DNA of 64,000 bases from the NCBI GenBank assembly GCA_963777325.1, contig CAVZQE010000004.1, forward strand, positions 1 to 64,000, written 5' to 3'. Made by a program: the position numbers and the translations under genes. Shown in pieces: positions 17,551 through 27,023 of the stretch (within the stretch, counting starts at the first letter, position 1; each line of letters opens with the position of its first letter). Origin of the DNA: JAFAXA01 sp963777325. Lineage in GTDB: Bacteria; Pseudomonadota; Alphaproteobacteria; Acetobacterales; Acetobacteraceae. Below the pieces are notes generated by a model. The model was not told the origin of the DNA. It was given only the letters and a program-made list of their open reading frames with translations, and made no database searches.

Positions 17551-19047
17551 ATGAACACGATCGATCCGCCCCTGCTCGGCCTCTCCCAGCGCCTGCCGCC
17601 CTCCAACCTCCAGGCGGAGCAGGCCCTGCTCGGAGCGCTGCTCGCCAACAACAAGGCCTACGAGCGGGTCAGCGAGTTCCTGGTCCCGGACCACTTCGCC
17701 GACCCGCTGCATGGCCGCATCTTCCAGGCGATCGCGCGGCGGATCGAGGCCGGCCAGCTCGCCGACGCGATCACGCTGAAAGCCGAATTCGAGCATTCCG
17801 GCGTGCTCGACGAGGTCGGCGGCAGCGCCTATCTCGGGCAGCTCCTGACCGCGATGGTCGGCATCATCAACGCCGGCGAATACGGTCGCGCTGTCCACGA
17901 CACGTGGCTCCGGCGTCAGCTGATCGATGTGGGCGAGACGGTCGTCAACAATGCCTTCGGCGCCGATCCGGAGCTGGACGGGCTGAAGCAGGTCGAGGTC
18001 GCCGAGCAGGCGCTGTTCGGGCTTGCGACGGACGGCGGCAGCTCGGGCGGCTTCATCACCTTCGAGCGGGCGCTGACGGAGGCGATCCAGGGCGCGGAGC
18101 GCGCTTTCCGCCGGGCGGGCCACGTCTCCGGCCTGTCCACGGGATTGCGCGATCTCGACGGCAAGATGGGCGGGCTGCATCCGTCCGACCTGCTGATCCT
18201 CGCGGGCCGCCCCGGCATGGGCAAGACCGCGCTCGCGACCAAGATCGCCTTCGGCGCGGCGCGGGCGCTGCTCGAGGAGGCCCGCCGGGCGGATCGGGAC
18301 GCGCTCGCGAAGGGGAGCGTTGCCGTCTTCTCGCTGGAAATGAGCGCCGAGCAGCTGGCGACGCGCCTGCTTTCGGAGGAGGCCCGCATCTCCGGCGACC
18401 GCATCCGGCGCGGCGACATCGGCCAGCGCGACTTCGACCGATTCGTGCAGGTCAGCCGCGACATCGCAGGCTTGCCGCTGCATATCGACGATACGCCGGC
18501 GATCACGCTGTCCGCCTTGCGCACCCGCTGCCGCCGCCTGAAGCGCACCAAGGGCCTGAACCTGATCGTCGTCGACTACCTGCAATTGATGCGGCCATCG
18601 GCCGGGACGCGGCCCGAAAACCGGGTGTTGGAAATCAGCCAGATCACGCAAGGATTGAAGGCGATCGCCAAGGAATTGGCGGTGCCGGTCCTGGCGCTGT
18701 CGCAGCTCTCGCGTCAGGTCGAGAATCGGGAGGACAAACGGCCTCAGCTGGCCGATTTGCGCGAATCCGGCACGATCGAGCAGGATGCGGACGCGGTGAT
18801 GTTCGTCTATCGCGACGAGTACTACCTGGCGCAACGCGCGCCGAAGCAGATGGCCTACGATTCGGAGCAGAAGTATCAGGACAGCCTGGACAAGTGGCAG
18901 CGCGACATGGAGGCGGTGCATAGCCGCGCCGAACTGATCGTCGCCAAGCAGCGGCACGGGCCGACGGGCATGATCCCGCTGTTCTTCGAAGCCGAATTCA
19001 CCCGCTTCGCCGATCTCGACCTGCACCATTCCGGCGCCGGGGGCTGA
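17551..19047 (+). CDS. dnaB: Replicative DNA helicase DnaB
   Basis: DnaB is the hexameric helicase that unwinds DNA at the replication fork. The 498-residue product has the N-terminal DnaB domain (PPSNLQAEQALLGALL at residues 16-32), a linker, and the RecA-like C-terminal domain with Walker A GRPGMGKT (219-226) and Walker B LIVVDYLQLM. SLEMSAEQLATRLLSEEARI and the Q-S-L-R-x2-E-region sequence (LSQLSRQVENREDKRPQLADLRESG) are typical. The ATG at 17551 is preferred over an upstream in-frame codon because the family starts near PPSNLQAEQ. It opens the long same-strand block that continues with alr. Confidence 0.96.
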   Translation: MNTIDPPLLGLSQRLPPSNLQAEQALLGALLANNKAYERVSEFLVPDHFADPLHGRIFQAIARRIEAGQLADAITLKAEFEHSGVLDEVGGSAYLGQLLTAMVGIINAGEYGRAVHDTWLRRQLIDVGETVVNNAFGADPELDGLKQVEVAEQALFGLATDGGSSGGFITFERALTEAIQGAERAFRRAGHVSGLSTGLRDLDGKMGGLHPSDLLILAGRPGMGKTALATKIAFGAARALLEEARRADRDALAKGSVAVFSLEMSAEQLATRLLSEEARISGDRIRRGDIGQRDFDRFVQVSRDIAGLPLHIDDTPAITLSALRTRCRRLKRTKGLNLIVVDYLQLMRPSAGTRPENRVLEISQITQGLKAIAKELAVPVLALSQLSRQVENREDKRPQLADLRESGTIEQDADAVMFVYRDEYYLAQRAPKQMAYDSEQKYQDSLDKWQRDMEAVHSRAELIVAKQRHGPTGMIPLFFEAEFTRFADLDLHHSGAGG

Positions 19048-19052
19048 GCCGT

Positions 19053-20138
19053 GTGACCGGTCCGCCGGCCGAACTCACCGTCGATCTCGACGCTATCGCG
19101 GCCAACTGGCAGATCCTGCGCCTGCAACACCCTTCCGGCCCAGTCGCCGCCGTCGTGAAGGCGAACGGCTACGGCTTAGGGGCTGCTAAAGTGGCAGCGC
19201 GGCTGCACCGGGAAGGCTGCCGCCACTTCTTCGTGGCCCATCTCGCCGAAGCGACCGCGATCTCCGATCTCGTGCCGGGCGCGATGCTCGGCGTGCTGAA
19301 CGGGCTTGCTCCCGGCACGGAAGCCGACTACCTCGCGCGCGGCCTCACGCCGGTGCTCGGCTCGCTGCGCGAGGTCGCGGCCTGGCAGCGGACGGCCCGG
19401 CGGGCGGGCAGTGTTCTGACCGCGCTGCTGCATATCGACACCGGCATGTCGCGCCTCGGGCTTGACGCCCGCGAGTGCGCGTCCCTCCAGGCTGATCCGG
19501 CTTTACTGGACGGTATCGCTCTCCGCTATGTGATGACACATCTCGTGTCTTCGGAGCGGTCGCTCGACCCGAGGAACGAGATTCAACGCCGGGACTTCCT
19601 CGAAGCCTGCGCGCACCTGCCCGCAGCCCCGCGCAGCCTGGCGAACTCGTCCGGCATCTTTCTCGGCACCCGGTTCGGCAGCGGCCTCGCCCGCGCCGGG
19701 GCGGCGCTCTATGGCATCAATCCGATACCCGGCCTCAACAATCCGATGCGGCCCGTCGTGCGGTTGCGCGCGCGCATCCTGCAAGTGCGCGATCTGCCGG
19801 AGGGCGCGACGGTCGGCTACAACGCGACCTGGACCGCGCCCCGGCCCAGCCGCATCGCGACGGCGGGCATCGGCTACGCGGACGGCTGGATGCGCTCGCT
19901 CTCCGGTCGCGGGTCCGCGAGCTTTGACGGCAAGGCGGTCCCGCTGGTAGGGCGTGTCTCCATGGACCTCACGACCTTCGATGTCACCGAGTGCCCGGGC
20001 GCGGCCGCTGGTGCCTGGCTCGATCTGATCGGGCCGGGGCAGACCGTGGATGCCGTCGCCGGCGCGGCCGGCACCAACGGCTACGAAGTGCTGACGTCGC
20101 TCGGGCAGCGGTTCGGCCGGACGTATCTGGGCTCGTGA
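19053..20138 (+). CDS. alr: Alanine racemase
   Basis: Alr makes D-alanine for peptidoglycan. The 361-residue PLP enzyme has the lysine that binds the cofactor in AAVVKANGYGLG (Lys36) and the catalytic tyrosine region ATVGYNATW. IDTGMSRLG, NSSGIFLG and RAGAALYGINP are also family hallmarks. The GTG at 19053 follows the dnaB stop by five bases and fits the family start (ELTVDLDAIAANW). The stop overlaps the GTG of mlaE by four bases (GTGA), so the two are probably translationally coupled. Confidence 0.95.
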   Translation: MTGPPAELTVDLDAIAANWQILRLQHPSGPVAAVVKANGYGLGAAKVAARLHREGCRHFFVAHLAEATAISDLVPGAMLGVLNGLAPGTEADYLARGLTPVLGSLREVAAWQRTARRAGSVLTALLHIDTGMSRLGLDARECASLQADPALLDGIALRYVMTHLVSSERSLDPRNEIQRRDFLEACAHLPAAPRSLANSSGIFLGTRFGSGLARAGAALYGINPIPGLNNPMRPVVRLRARILQVRDLPEGATVGYNATWTAPRPSRIATAGIGYADGWMRSLSGRGSASFDGKAVPLVGRVSMDLTTFDVTECPGAAAGAWLDLIGPGQTVDAVAGAAGTNGYEVLTSLGQRFGRTYLGS

Positions 20139-20920
20139 ACGCCATTCTCGATGTCGTCGCCGCGATCGGGCGTGGCGTGTTCACGGCCTGCCGTGTGACC
20201 GGCGAACTCGCGCTGTTCGCGCTGGCCGGCCTCTCGCACGTCGTCCGGCCGCCGTTCTACCGCCGCATGTTCGTCCGCTCGCTGATCGAAATCGGGTATT
20301 TCAGCCTGCCGGTCGTCGCGCTGACGGCGGTGTTCACCGGCATGGTTCTGGCGCTGCAATCCTATACGGGCTTCTCCCGTTTCTCGGCCGAAGGCGCGAT
20401 CGCGAGCATCGTCGTGCTCTCGGTGACGCGCGAACTCGGGCCGGTGCTGGCCGGGCTGATGGTCGCGGGCCGCGTCGGCGCGGCGATGGCGGCCGAGATC
20501 GGCACCATGCGCGTGACCGACCAGATCGACGCGCTGACGACGCTCTCGACCAATCCGATGAAGTATCTGGTCGCCCCTCGCCTGCTGGCCGGCATCGTCG
20601 CGCTGCCGCTGCTGGTGGTGATCGCGGACATTCTGGGCGTGCTGGGCGGCTACATCATCGGCACGCTGAAGCTCGGCTTCAATGGCGCCAATTACCTGAA
20701 CAACACGCTCAATTTCGTGCAGACGCAGGACGTGGTCTCGGGCCTGGCCAAGGCCGCCGTGTTCGGCTTCCTCATCACCCTGCTCGGCTGCTTCCAGGGC
20801 TACAACAGCCGGGGCGGCGCGCAGGGTGTCGGCGCCGCGACCACGGCCGCGGTGGTGACGGCCTCGATCCTGATCCTCGCCTTCGACTACGTGCTGACAG
20901 AGGCTTTCTTTGCGCGATGA
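20135..20920 (+). CDS. mlaE: MlaE-family ABC transporter permease
   Basis: MlaE is the permease of the phospholipid transport system that keeps the outer membrane asymmetric. The 261-residue product has about five membrane segments and the signature MVLALQSYTGFSRFSAE, ELGPVLAGLMVAGRVGAAMAAEIGTMRVTDQIDALTTL and YLVAPRLLAGI. The GTG at 20135 overlaps the alr stop, and the next gene is the matching ATPase. The usual substrate-binding partner MlaD (MCE domain) is not in the window, so it must be encoded elsewhere. Confidence 0.93.
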   Translation: MNAILDVVAAIGRGVFTACRVTGELALFALAGLSHVVRPPFYRRMFVRSLIEIGYFSLPVVALTAVFTGMVLALQSYTGFSRFSAEGAIASIVVLSVTRELGPVLAGLMVAGRVGAAMAAEIGTMRVTDQIDALTTLSTNPMKYLVAPRLLAGIVALPLLVVIADILGVLGGYIIGTLKLGFNGANYLNNTLNFVQTQDVVSGLAKAAVFGFLITLLGCFQGYNSRGGAQGVGAATTAAVVTASILILAFDYVLTEAFFAR

Positions 20921-21731
20921 TTTGATCCTCTCCCCCGTTCGGGAGCGCTCCGACGTGAGCGGGGAGACGCCGAAAATCCGCATCCGGGGGCTCGTGAAGC
21001 GGTTCGGCGAAAAAACCGTGCTGGACGGCATCGACCTCGACGTCATGCCGCGCACGTCCCTGGTCGTGATCGGCGGGTCGGGCAGCGGCAAGTCGGTGCT
21101 GCTGAAATGCATCCTCGGCCTGATCGTCCCGGAGGCCGGCACGATCGAGATCGACGGCCGGGACGTCTTACGGCTCCCTCGCCGGGAGCAGGAGGCCATC
21201 AGGTCGCGTATTGGCATGCTTTTCCAGAACGGCGCGCTGTTCGACAGCCTGCCTGTCTGGCAGAACGTGACCTTTGGCCTGCTAGCGCAGCACAAGACCG
21301 ATCGCAACCGGGCGCGCGCGACCGCCGAGGCATTTCTCGGGCAGGTGGGACTCGACTCGAGCGTCGGCGACCTGTCGCCGTCGGAGCTTTCCGGCGGCAT
21401 GCAAAAGCGGGTGGCGCTCGCGCGGGCGATCGCGGCGCAGCCGGACATCATGTTCTTCGACGAGCCGACGACCGGGCTCGACCCGATCATGGGCGCGGTG
21501 ATCGACGACCTGATCGTCGATTGCGTCAAGCGCCTCGGCAGCACCGCGATCGCCATCACCCACGACATCGCGAGCGCCCGCCGCATCGGCGACCGGGCGG
21601 CCATGCTGCACAAGGGCCGCATCGTCTGGACCGGGCCCGCCGCGTCGCTGATGGACAGCGGCAACCCGATGGTGGACCAGTTCACGCACGGCGAGCGCAA
21701 CGGTCCGATCCAGATGGAGCTGCGGCGATAG
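20910..21731 (+). CDS. mlaF: MlaF-family ABC transporter ATPase
   Basis: This is the ATPase partner of MlaE. Walker A GGSGSGKS, Q-loop LFQNGALFDSLPVWQNV (the FQ-x-GALFDS form is characteristic of MlaF), signature LSGGMQKRVALARA and Walker B MFFDEPTTGLDP are all present in order. The listed start is a TTG at 20910, inside mlaE. A GTG at 20955 (VSGETPKIRIRGL) is at least as likely and fits the family start better. The gene ends at 21731, just before a secreted-protein gene. Confidence 0.92.
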   Translation: MRDDLILSPVRERSDVSGETPKIRIRGLVKRFGEKTVLDGIDLDVMPRTSLVVIGGSGSGKSVLLKCILGLIVPEAGTIEIDGRDVLRLPRREQEAIRSRIGMLFQNGALFDSLPVWQNVTFGLLAQHKTDRNRARATAEAFLGQVGLDSSVGDLSPSELSGGMQKRVALARAIAAQPDIMFFDEPTTGLDPIMGAVIDDLIVDCVKRLGSTAIAITHDIASARRIGDRAAMLHKGRIVWTGPAASLMDSGNPMVDQFTHGERNGPIQMELRR

Positions 21732-21736
21732 GACCG

Positions 21737-22249
21737 GTGCCGCGCATCGGACTGGCGGTCCTGGCCGCATCCGCCGTTGCGGCGCAGGCGCGCGCGGACG
21801 ATCGCGCGGTGCAGGCGGCGGACGAAGCGGCCGGGCTGTTCGTGCAAGCTTGCGTGCCGTTCGCGGGCGACCGCGCCGGGCTGCGGCAATGGATTCTGGA
21901 TCACAACCTGCCGCCGCTGCCCCCCGGCGGACAGGCGGCGTTCCTGCACGGACAGCCGGGGGTCGCCTACGACGCGACCTCGCCCGGCGGCAAGTTCGTG
22001 CTGATCGCGGGCGAGGGCGGCGCGTGCTCCGTCGTGACGCCACGCGCCGATCCGGAGGCGCTCGCCGCTTCGGTCCAGCGCGACCTCAGGGCGCTGGGCC
22101 TCACGGTGGAGGCGGGGAACGCGCGCGAGGACGAGACGCAAGCCGGCCTCCGCTGGACGGACTACACGGCGAGCAAGGACGCGCGGCGCTGGTCGCTCAC
22201 GGTCGGCAGCGGCGGCGGCCTCGCCATGCTGACCGCGCGCCCGCGCTGA
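21737..22249 (+). CDS. Predicted periplasmic protein of unknown function
   Basis: The 170-residue product is read from a GTG five bases after mlaF. The first 22 residues (PRIGLAVLAASAVAAQARA) look like a Sec signal peptide. The mature part has ADEAAGLFVQACVPFAGD, then a beta-rich stretch with GKFVLIAGEGGACSVV; the two cysteines could pair. I cannot name the family with confidence. Its place directly behind mlaEF and before radA with tight spacing suggests co-transcription, and a periplasmic role near lipid transport is possible but unproven. Confidence 0.7.
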   Translation: MPRIGLAVLAASAVAAQARADDRAVQAADEAAGLFVQACVPFAGDRAGLRQWILDHNLPPLPPGGQAAFLHGQPGVAYDATSPGGKFVLIAGEGGACSVVTPRADPEALAASVQRDLRALGLTVEAGNAREDETQAGLRWTDYTASKDARRWSLTVGSGGGLAMLTARPR

Positions 22250-22254
22250 GAGAC

Positions 22255-23634
<1,380 letters not shown>

Positions 23635-23700
23635 CGATTGCTTGCCACCGGGCGCCGGGAGGCCTCTATACCGCGCAAGTTTTCACTTTATGGCAGATCG

Positions 23701-24282
23701 ATGACCTGGGTGGACCTCGCCGTCATTGGCGTGCTCGCAATCTCCGCCCTGCTTGCCTTCGTGCGCGGGTTCGCGCGCGAGGTTCTCGGGGTCGGCGCCT
23801 GGGTCGGGGCCGTGCTCGCCGCCGCCTGGGCCTTCCCGTACGCTCGCCCGCACTTCCGTCAGTGGCTCGGCACGCCGGATCTGGTCGATCCGGTCACGTT
23901 CGGAGCCGTGTTCGTGGTCGTGCTGTTGGTCCTGCTCGTGATTTCGAGCTGGATCGGCAGCCTGGTCCGCCGCTCCGCGCTGGGAGGCCTTGACCGCACG
24001 TTGGGGCTGGTATTCGGCCTGCTGCGGGGTGCGGCCGTGATCGTGATTGCCTATATCGCGGCTGGGCTGCTGGTTCCGGTCGATCGCTGGCCGGAACCGG
24101 TATTGCACGCGCGCACCCTGCCGGCCGCCTATCGCGGCGCCCGCTGGCTGGTGGCGCAATTGCCCCCGGAATACCGCCCGCGCGTCTATCCGCCGCCTTC
24201 GGGGCGGGAGACCACGGCGGCCGCGTTGATGCGCGCGACCCCGCAAGGCCGCGCGACGGGTAGCCCGCCCGTGCGGGAGTAG
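23701..24282 (+). CDS. cvpA: CvpA family membrane protein
   Basis: CvpA was named for colicin V production in E. coli; it also affects envelope stress tolerance and often sits next to purF. The 193-residue product has four hydrophobic segments (starting TWVDLAVIGVLAISALLAFVRGFAREVLGVGAWVGA, with the family's RGFxRE motif) and a hydrophilic tail. The ATG at 23701 is preferred because the family begins at TWVDL; an in-frame codon at 23638 adds an unlikely leader. purF follows 11 bases later, so the two are likely co-transcribed. Confidence 0.92.
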   Translation: MTWVDLAVIGVLAISALLAFVRGFAREVLGVGAWVGAVLAAAWAFPYARPHFRQWLGTPDLVDPVTFGAVFVVVLLVLLVISSWIGSLVRRSALGGLDRTLGLVFGLLRGAAVIVIAYIAAGLLVPVDRWPEPVLHARTLPAAYRGARWLVAQLPPEYRPRVYPPPSGRETTAAALMRATPQGRATGSPPVRE

Positions 24283-24293
24283 GAGACCTCGCC

Positions 24294-25763
24294 ATGCCCG
24301 AGTTGAACCCCCTGCCCGACGACGGAGTACCGGACGCAGACAAGCTGCATGAAGAGTGCGGCGTGATCGGGCTATGGAACGTGCCCGACGCGGCGGCGGT
24401 GACGGCGCTCGGGTTGCACGCGCTCCAGCATCGCGGACAGGAGGCGACGGGCATCGTCTCTTACGACGGCGCGCGGTTCCACTCGCATCGCGGCATGGGT
24501 CTGGTCGGCGACAATTTCGGCGACGCCAAGGTCATCGGCTTCCTGAAGGGACTGCACGCCGTCGGCCACAACCGGTATGCGACGACCGGCGACACGATCC
24601 TGCGCAACGTCCAGCCGCTCTATGCCGATTTCGAGTTCGGCGGCCTCGCCGTCGCGCATAACGGCAATCTGACCAATGCCCACGTCCTGCGCCGCGCGCT
24701 CGTCCGCCGCGGCTGCCTGTTTCAGTCCACGACCGACAGCGAGGTGTTCATCCACCTCATCGCCATCAGCCTCTATTCGACCGTGGTCGACAGGCTGATC
24801 GACGCGCTCAAGCAGGTCGTCGGCGCGTATTCGCTGGTGACGCTGTCGAGCACGGCGCTCATGGGGGTGCGCGATCCGCTCGGCGTGCGGCCGCTGATCC
24901 TCGGGCGGCTCGGCCAGGGCTGGGTCTTGGCGAGCGAAACCTGCGCGCTCGAGATTATCGGCGCCGAGTTCGTGCGCGACGTGGAGCCCGGCGAAATCGT
25001 CGTCATCAACGACCAGGGCGTGCATAGCGTGCGGCCGTTCAGTCGCGTCCCGGAACGGTTCTGCGTGTTCGAGTATATCTACTTCGCGCGGCCGGATTCG
25101 GTGATGGAGGGCATGCCTGTCTACGAGGCGCGCAAGCGCATCGGGGCGGAGCTCGCGCGCGAGAGCCACGTCGCCGCGGATCTGATCGTGCCGGTGCCGG
25201 ATTCCGGCGTGCCGGCGGCGATGGGCTACGCCGCCGAGAGCGGCATACCGTTCGAGTTCGGCATCATCCGCAACCACTATGTCGGACGCACCTTCATCGA
25301 GCCGACGGACCACATCCGCAATCTCGGCGTGAAGCTGAAGCACTCGGCCAACCGGCCGGTGCTGGAGGGCAAGCGCGTCATCCTGGTGGACGATTCGATC
25401 GTGCGCGGCACGACCAGCCGCAAGATCGTCGAGATGGTGCGCGGCGCGGGGGCGGCCGAGGTGCATATGCGCATCTCGTCGCCGCCGACGACGCATTCCT
25501 GCTTCTACGGCATCGACACGCCCGAACGCGGCAAGCTGCTGGCGGCGCGGCACACCGTGGACGAGATGGCGAAGCTGATCGGCGCCGACAGCCTCGCCTT
25601 CATTTCGCTCGACGGCCTGTACCGCGCGCTCGGCAAGAACGGCCGCGATCCCGACGCTCTACATTACTGCGACGCCTGCTTCACCGGCGATTATCCGGTG
25701 CCCTTGCCGGACATGGCGGATCATGCCGACAAAAATCTCACCTTGATGTCCGAGGGTGCCTGA
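24294..25763 (+). CDS. purF: Amidophosphoribosyltransferase
   Basis: PurF makes phosphoribosylamine from PRPP and glutamine, the first step of purine synthesis. The 489-residue product has a short propeptide ending before Cys22 (EECGVIGLWN), which becomes the N-terminal nucleophile of the glutaminase domain. The phosphoribosyltransferase domain carries VILVDDSIVRGTTSRKIVEM. A four-cysteine set (about C396, C456, C459 region; SCFYG and CDACF visible) fits the iron-sulfur form found in many bacteria. The stop shares one base with the start of the next gene (TGATG). Confidence 0.96.
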   Translation: MPELNPLPDDGVPDADKLHEECGVIGLWNVPDAAAVTALGLHALQHRGQEATGIVSYDGARFHSHRGMGLVGDNFGDAKVIGFLKGLHAVGHNRYATTGDTILRNVQPLYADFEFGGLAVAHNGNLTNAHVLRRALVRRGCLFQSTTDSEVFIHLIAISLYSTVVDRLIDALKQVVGAYSLVTLSSTALMGVRDPLGVRPLILGRLGQGWVLASETCALEIIGAEFVRDVEPGEIVVINDQGVHSVRPFSRVPERFCVFEYIYFARPDSVMEGMPVYEARKRIGAELARESHVAADLIVPVPDSGVPAAMGYAAESGIPFEFGIIRNHYVGRTFIEPTDHIRNLGVKLKHSANRPVLEGKRVILVDDSIVRGTTSRKIVEMVRGAGAAEVHMRISSPPTTHSCFYGIDTPERGKLLAARHTVDEMAKLIGADSLAFISLDGLYRALGKNGRDPDALHYCDACFTGDYPVPLPDMADHADKNLTLMSEGA

Positions 25764-26488
25764 TGCGGCCGCTCGCGGGCCGCGTCGCGCTCGTTACCGG
25801 CGCGAGCCGTGGCATTGGCGCCGCGACCGCGATCGAGCTCGCCCGTCTCGGCGCGCATGTGGTCGCGACCGGGCGCACCGAGGGTGGGCTTGAGGAAACG
25901 GACGACGCGATCCGCGCCCTCGGCGGCGCGGCGACGCTGCTGCCGCTCGATCTCGCCCGCGAGAGCGAGCGGATCGACGCGCTCGGGCCGAGCCTGTTCG
26001 AGCGGTTCGGCCGCCTCGACATCCTCGCCCACGCCGCGGGCGCGCTCGGCCGCCTCACCCCCGTCCCGCATATCCTACCGAACGACTGGGCCGAGGCCGT
26101 CGCAGTCAATCTCGCGGCGAGCTGGCGCTTGATCCGCACGGCGGCGCCCCTGCTGCAAGCGGCCGATGCGGGCCGCGCCGTGTTCGTCACCAGCGGCATC
26201 ACCGAGCGGCCAACCGCGTATTGGGGCACGTACGGCGCGACCAAAGCCGGGATGGAGCATCTCGTGCTGACCTGGGCGGCCGAGCTGCAAACGACGCGCG
26301 CGCGGGTCAATCTGTTCGATCCGGGCCCGGTCGCGACCCGGATGCGCCGGGCGGCGTTCCCGGGCGAGGATCAGTCCGCGCTGCCAACCCCCGCGCAGGT
26401 CGCACCGCCGCTGGCTGCACTGTGCCTTGAGACGGAGACCCGCAACGGCGCGCGCATCGCCTATGCCGGCGAGCCGATCGCCCCGTAG
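25763..26488 (+). CDS. Short-chain dehydrogenase/reductase
   Basis: The product is a 241-residue NAD(P)-dependent oxidoreductase. VALVTGASRGIGAATA (residues about 8-23) is the nucleotide-binding Gly-rich motif. NNAG is replaced by AHAAG, Ser144 lies in VFVTSG, and the catalytic Tyr-x3-Lys is YGATK. The C-terminal third (NLFDPGPVATRMR) is normal. The GRT motif after strand 2 (VVATGRTEGGLEE) leans toward NADP(H). It is translationally coupled to purF by TGATG overlap, an arrangement also seen in other alphaproteobacteria. Substrate unknown. Confidence 0.9.
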   Translation: MRPLAGRVALVTGASRGIGAATAIELARLGAHVVATGRTEGGLEETDDAIRALGGAATLLPLDLARESERIDALGPSLFERFGRLDILAHAAGALGRLTPVPHILPNDWAEAVAVNLAASWRLIRTAAPLLQAADAGRAVFVTSGITERPTAYWGTYGATKAGMEHLVLTWAAELQTTRARVNLFDPGPVATRMRRAAFPGEDQSALPTPAQVAPPLAALCLETETRNGARIAYAGEPIAP

Positions 26489-26566
26489 TTCAGCTGGATG
26501 CCGATGGCGCTCTTCGGTTCCTCTCTCCACCTCCTTCAAACGGGCGCGGGGCAGGTGGCGCCCAGC

Positions 26567-26590
26567 GCCGGTGCTGGACTGAGCACCGGC
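26567..26590. repeat. Hairpin 1 downstream of the SDR gene
   Basis: GCCGGTGCT (26567-26575) pairs perfectly with AGCACCGGC (26582-26590) across a 6-base loop, about 80 bases after the SDR stop. No T tract follows. It could stabilise the 3' end of the long purF-side transcript or act as a Rho-assisted terminator. Confidence 0.5.
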
Positions 26591-26606
26591 GGCGCTCGGC
26601 GCCCCG

Positions 26607-26623
26607 CGGCCGCCATGCGGCCG
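26607..26623. repeat. Hairpin 2 downstream of the SDR gene
   Basis: CGGCCGC (26607-26613) and GCGGCCG (26617-26623) form a perfect 7-bp stem around the loop CAT, 16 bases after hairpin 1. Together they look like a 3'-end processing or attenuation structure. Confidence 0.5.
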
Positions 26624-27023
26624 GCAAACTCATAGGTGGCCTGCGAGGCAGTGGCATTGCAGTTTCGTGGAGGTTGGATGACACACTCGGATGAAGATGA
26701 ATACGTACGCGGGGCAGGACGATTCGCTGCTGACACGTGTTCGCGAAACGCGCAATCGCGTGAGTAGGAGGAGCCTGCACCAGGACAGAGCCGCATCCGC
26801 GCGGAGTTGTGATGCCGAATCGGCACGCTGGGCATAATACCGGCCTTGGCAATCCTGCCCTTCGCCTAAATAGATGTTCTGTTCACGCGGATTGAGGCAG
26901 ATTCGGTCTCGCAAGATTTCCGGCTACGAGAGCTAGAGACTGTGTGTTGTCGAAATATGGGCGCCTGCTGATCGCGGCTGCATGGTGCCCCCGGACCTTC
27001 CCGCGAAACGGAACCGACGCCAG

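Larger units (their letters stand above)
26489..26981. other. Gene-free stretch between the SDR gene and phaZ
   Basis: I see no convincing gene in these 493 bases. Several overlapping open frames exist on the minus strand, but none has a ribosome-binding site or protein-like composition. The first part holds two strong hairpins (26567-26590 and 26607-26623). The second part (about 26640-26960) has clearly lower GC than its surroundings and probably contains the phaZ promoter, though I cannot pick a clear -35/-10 pair. Confidence 0.6.
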
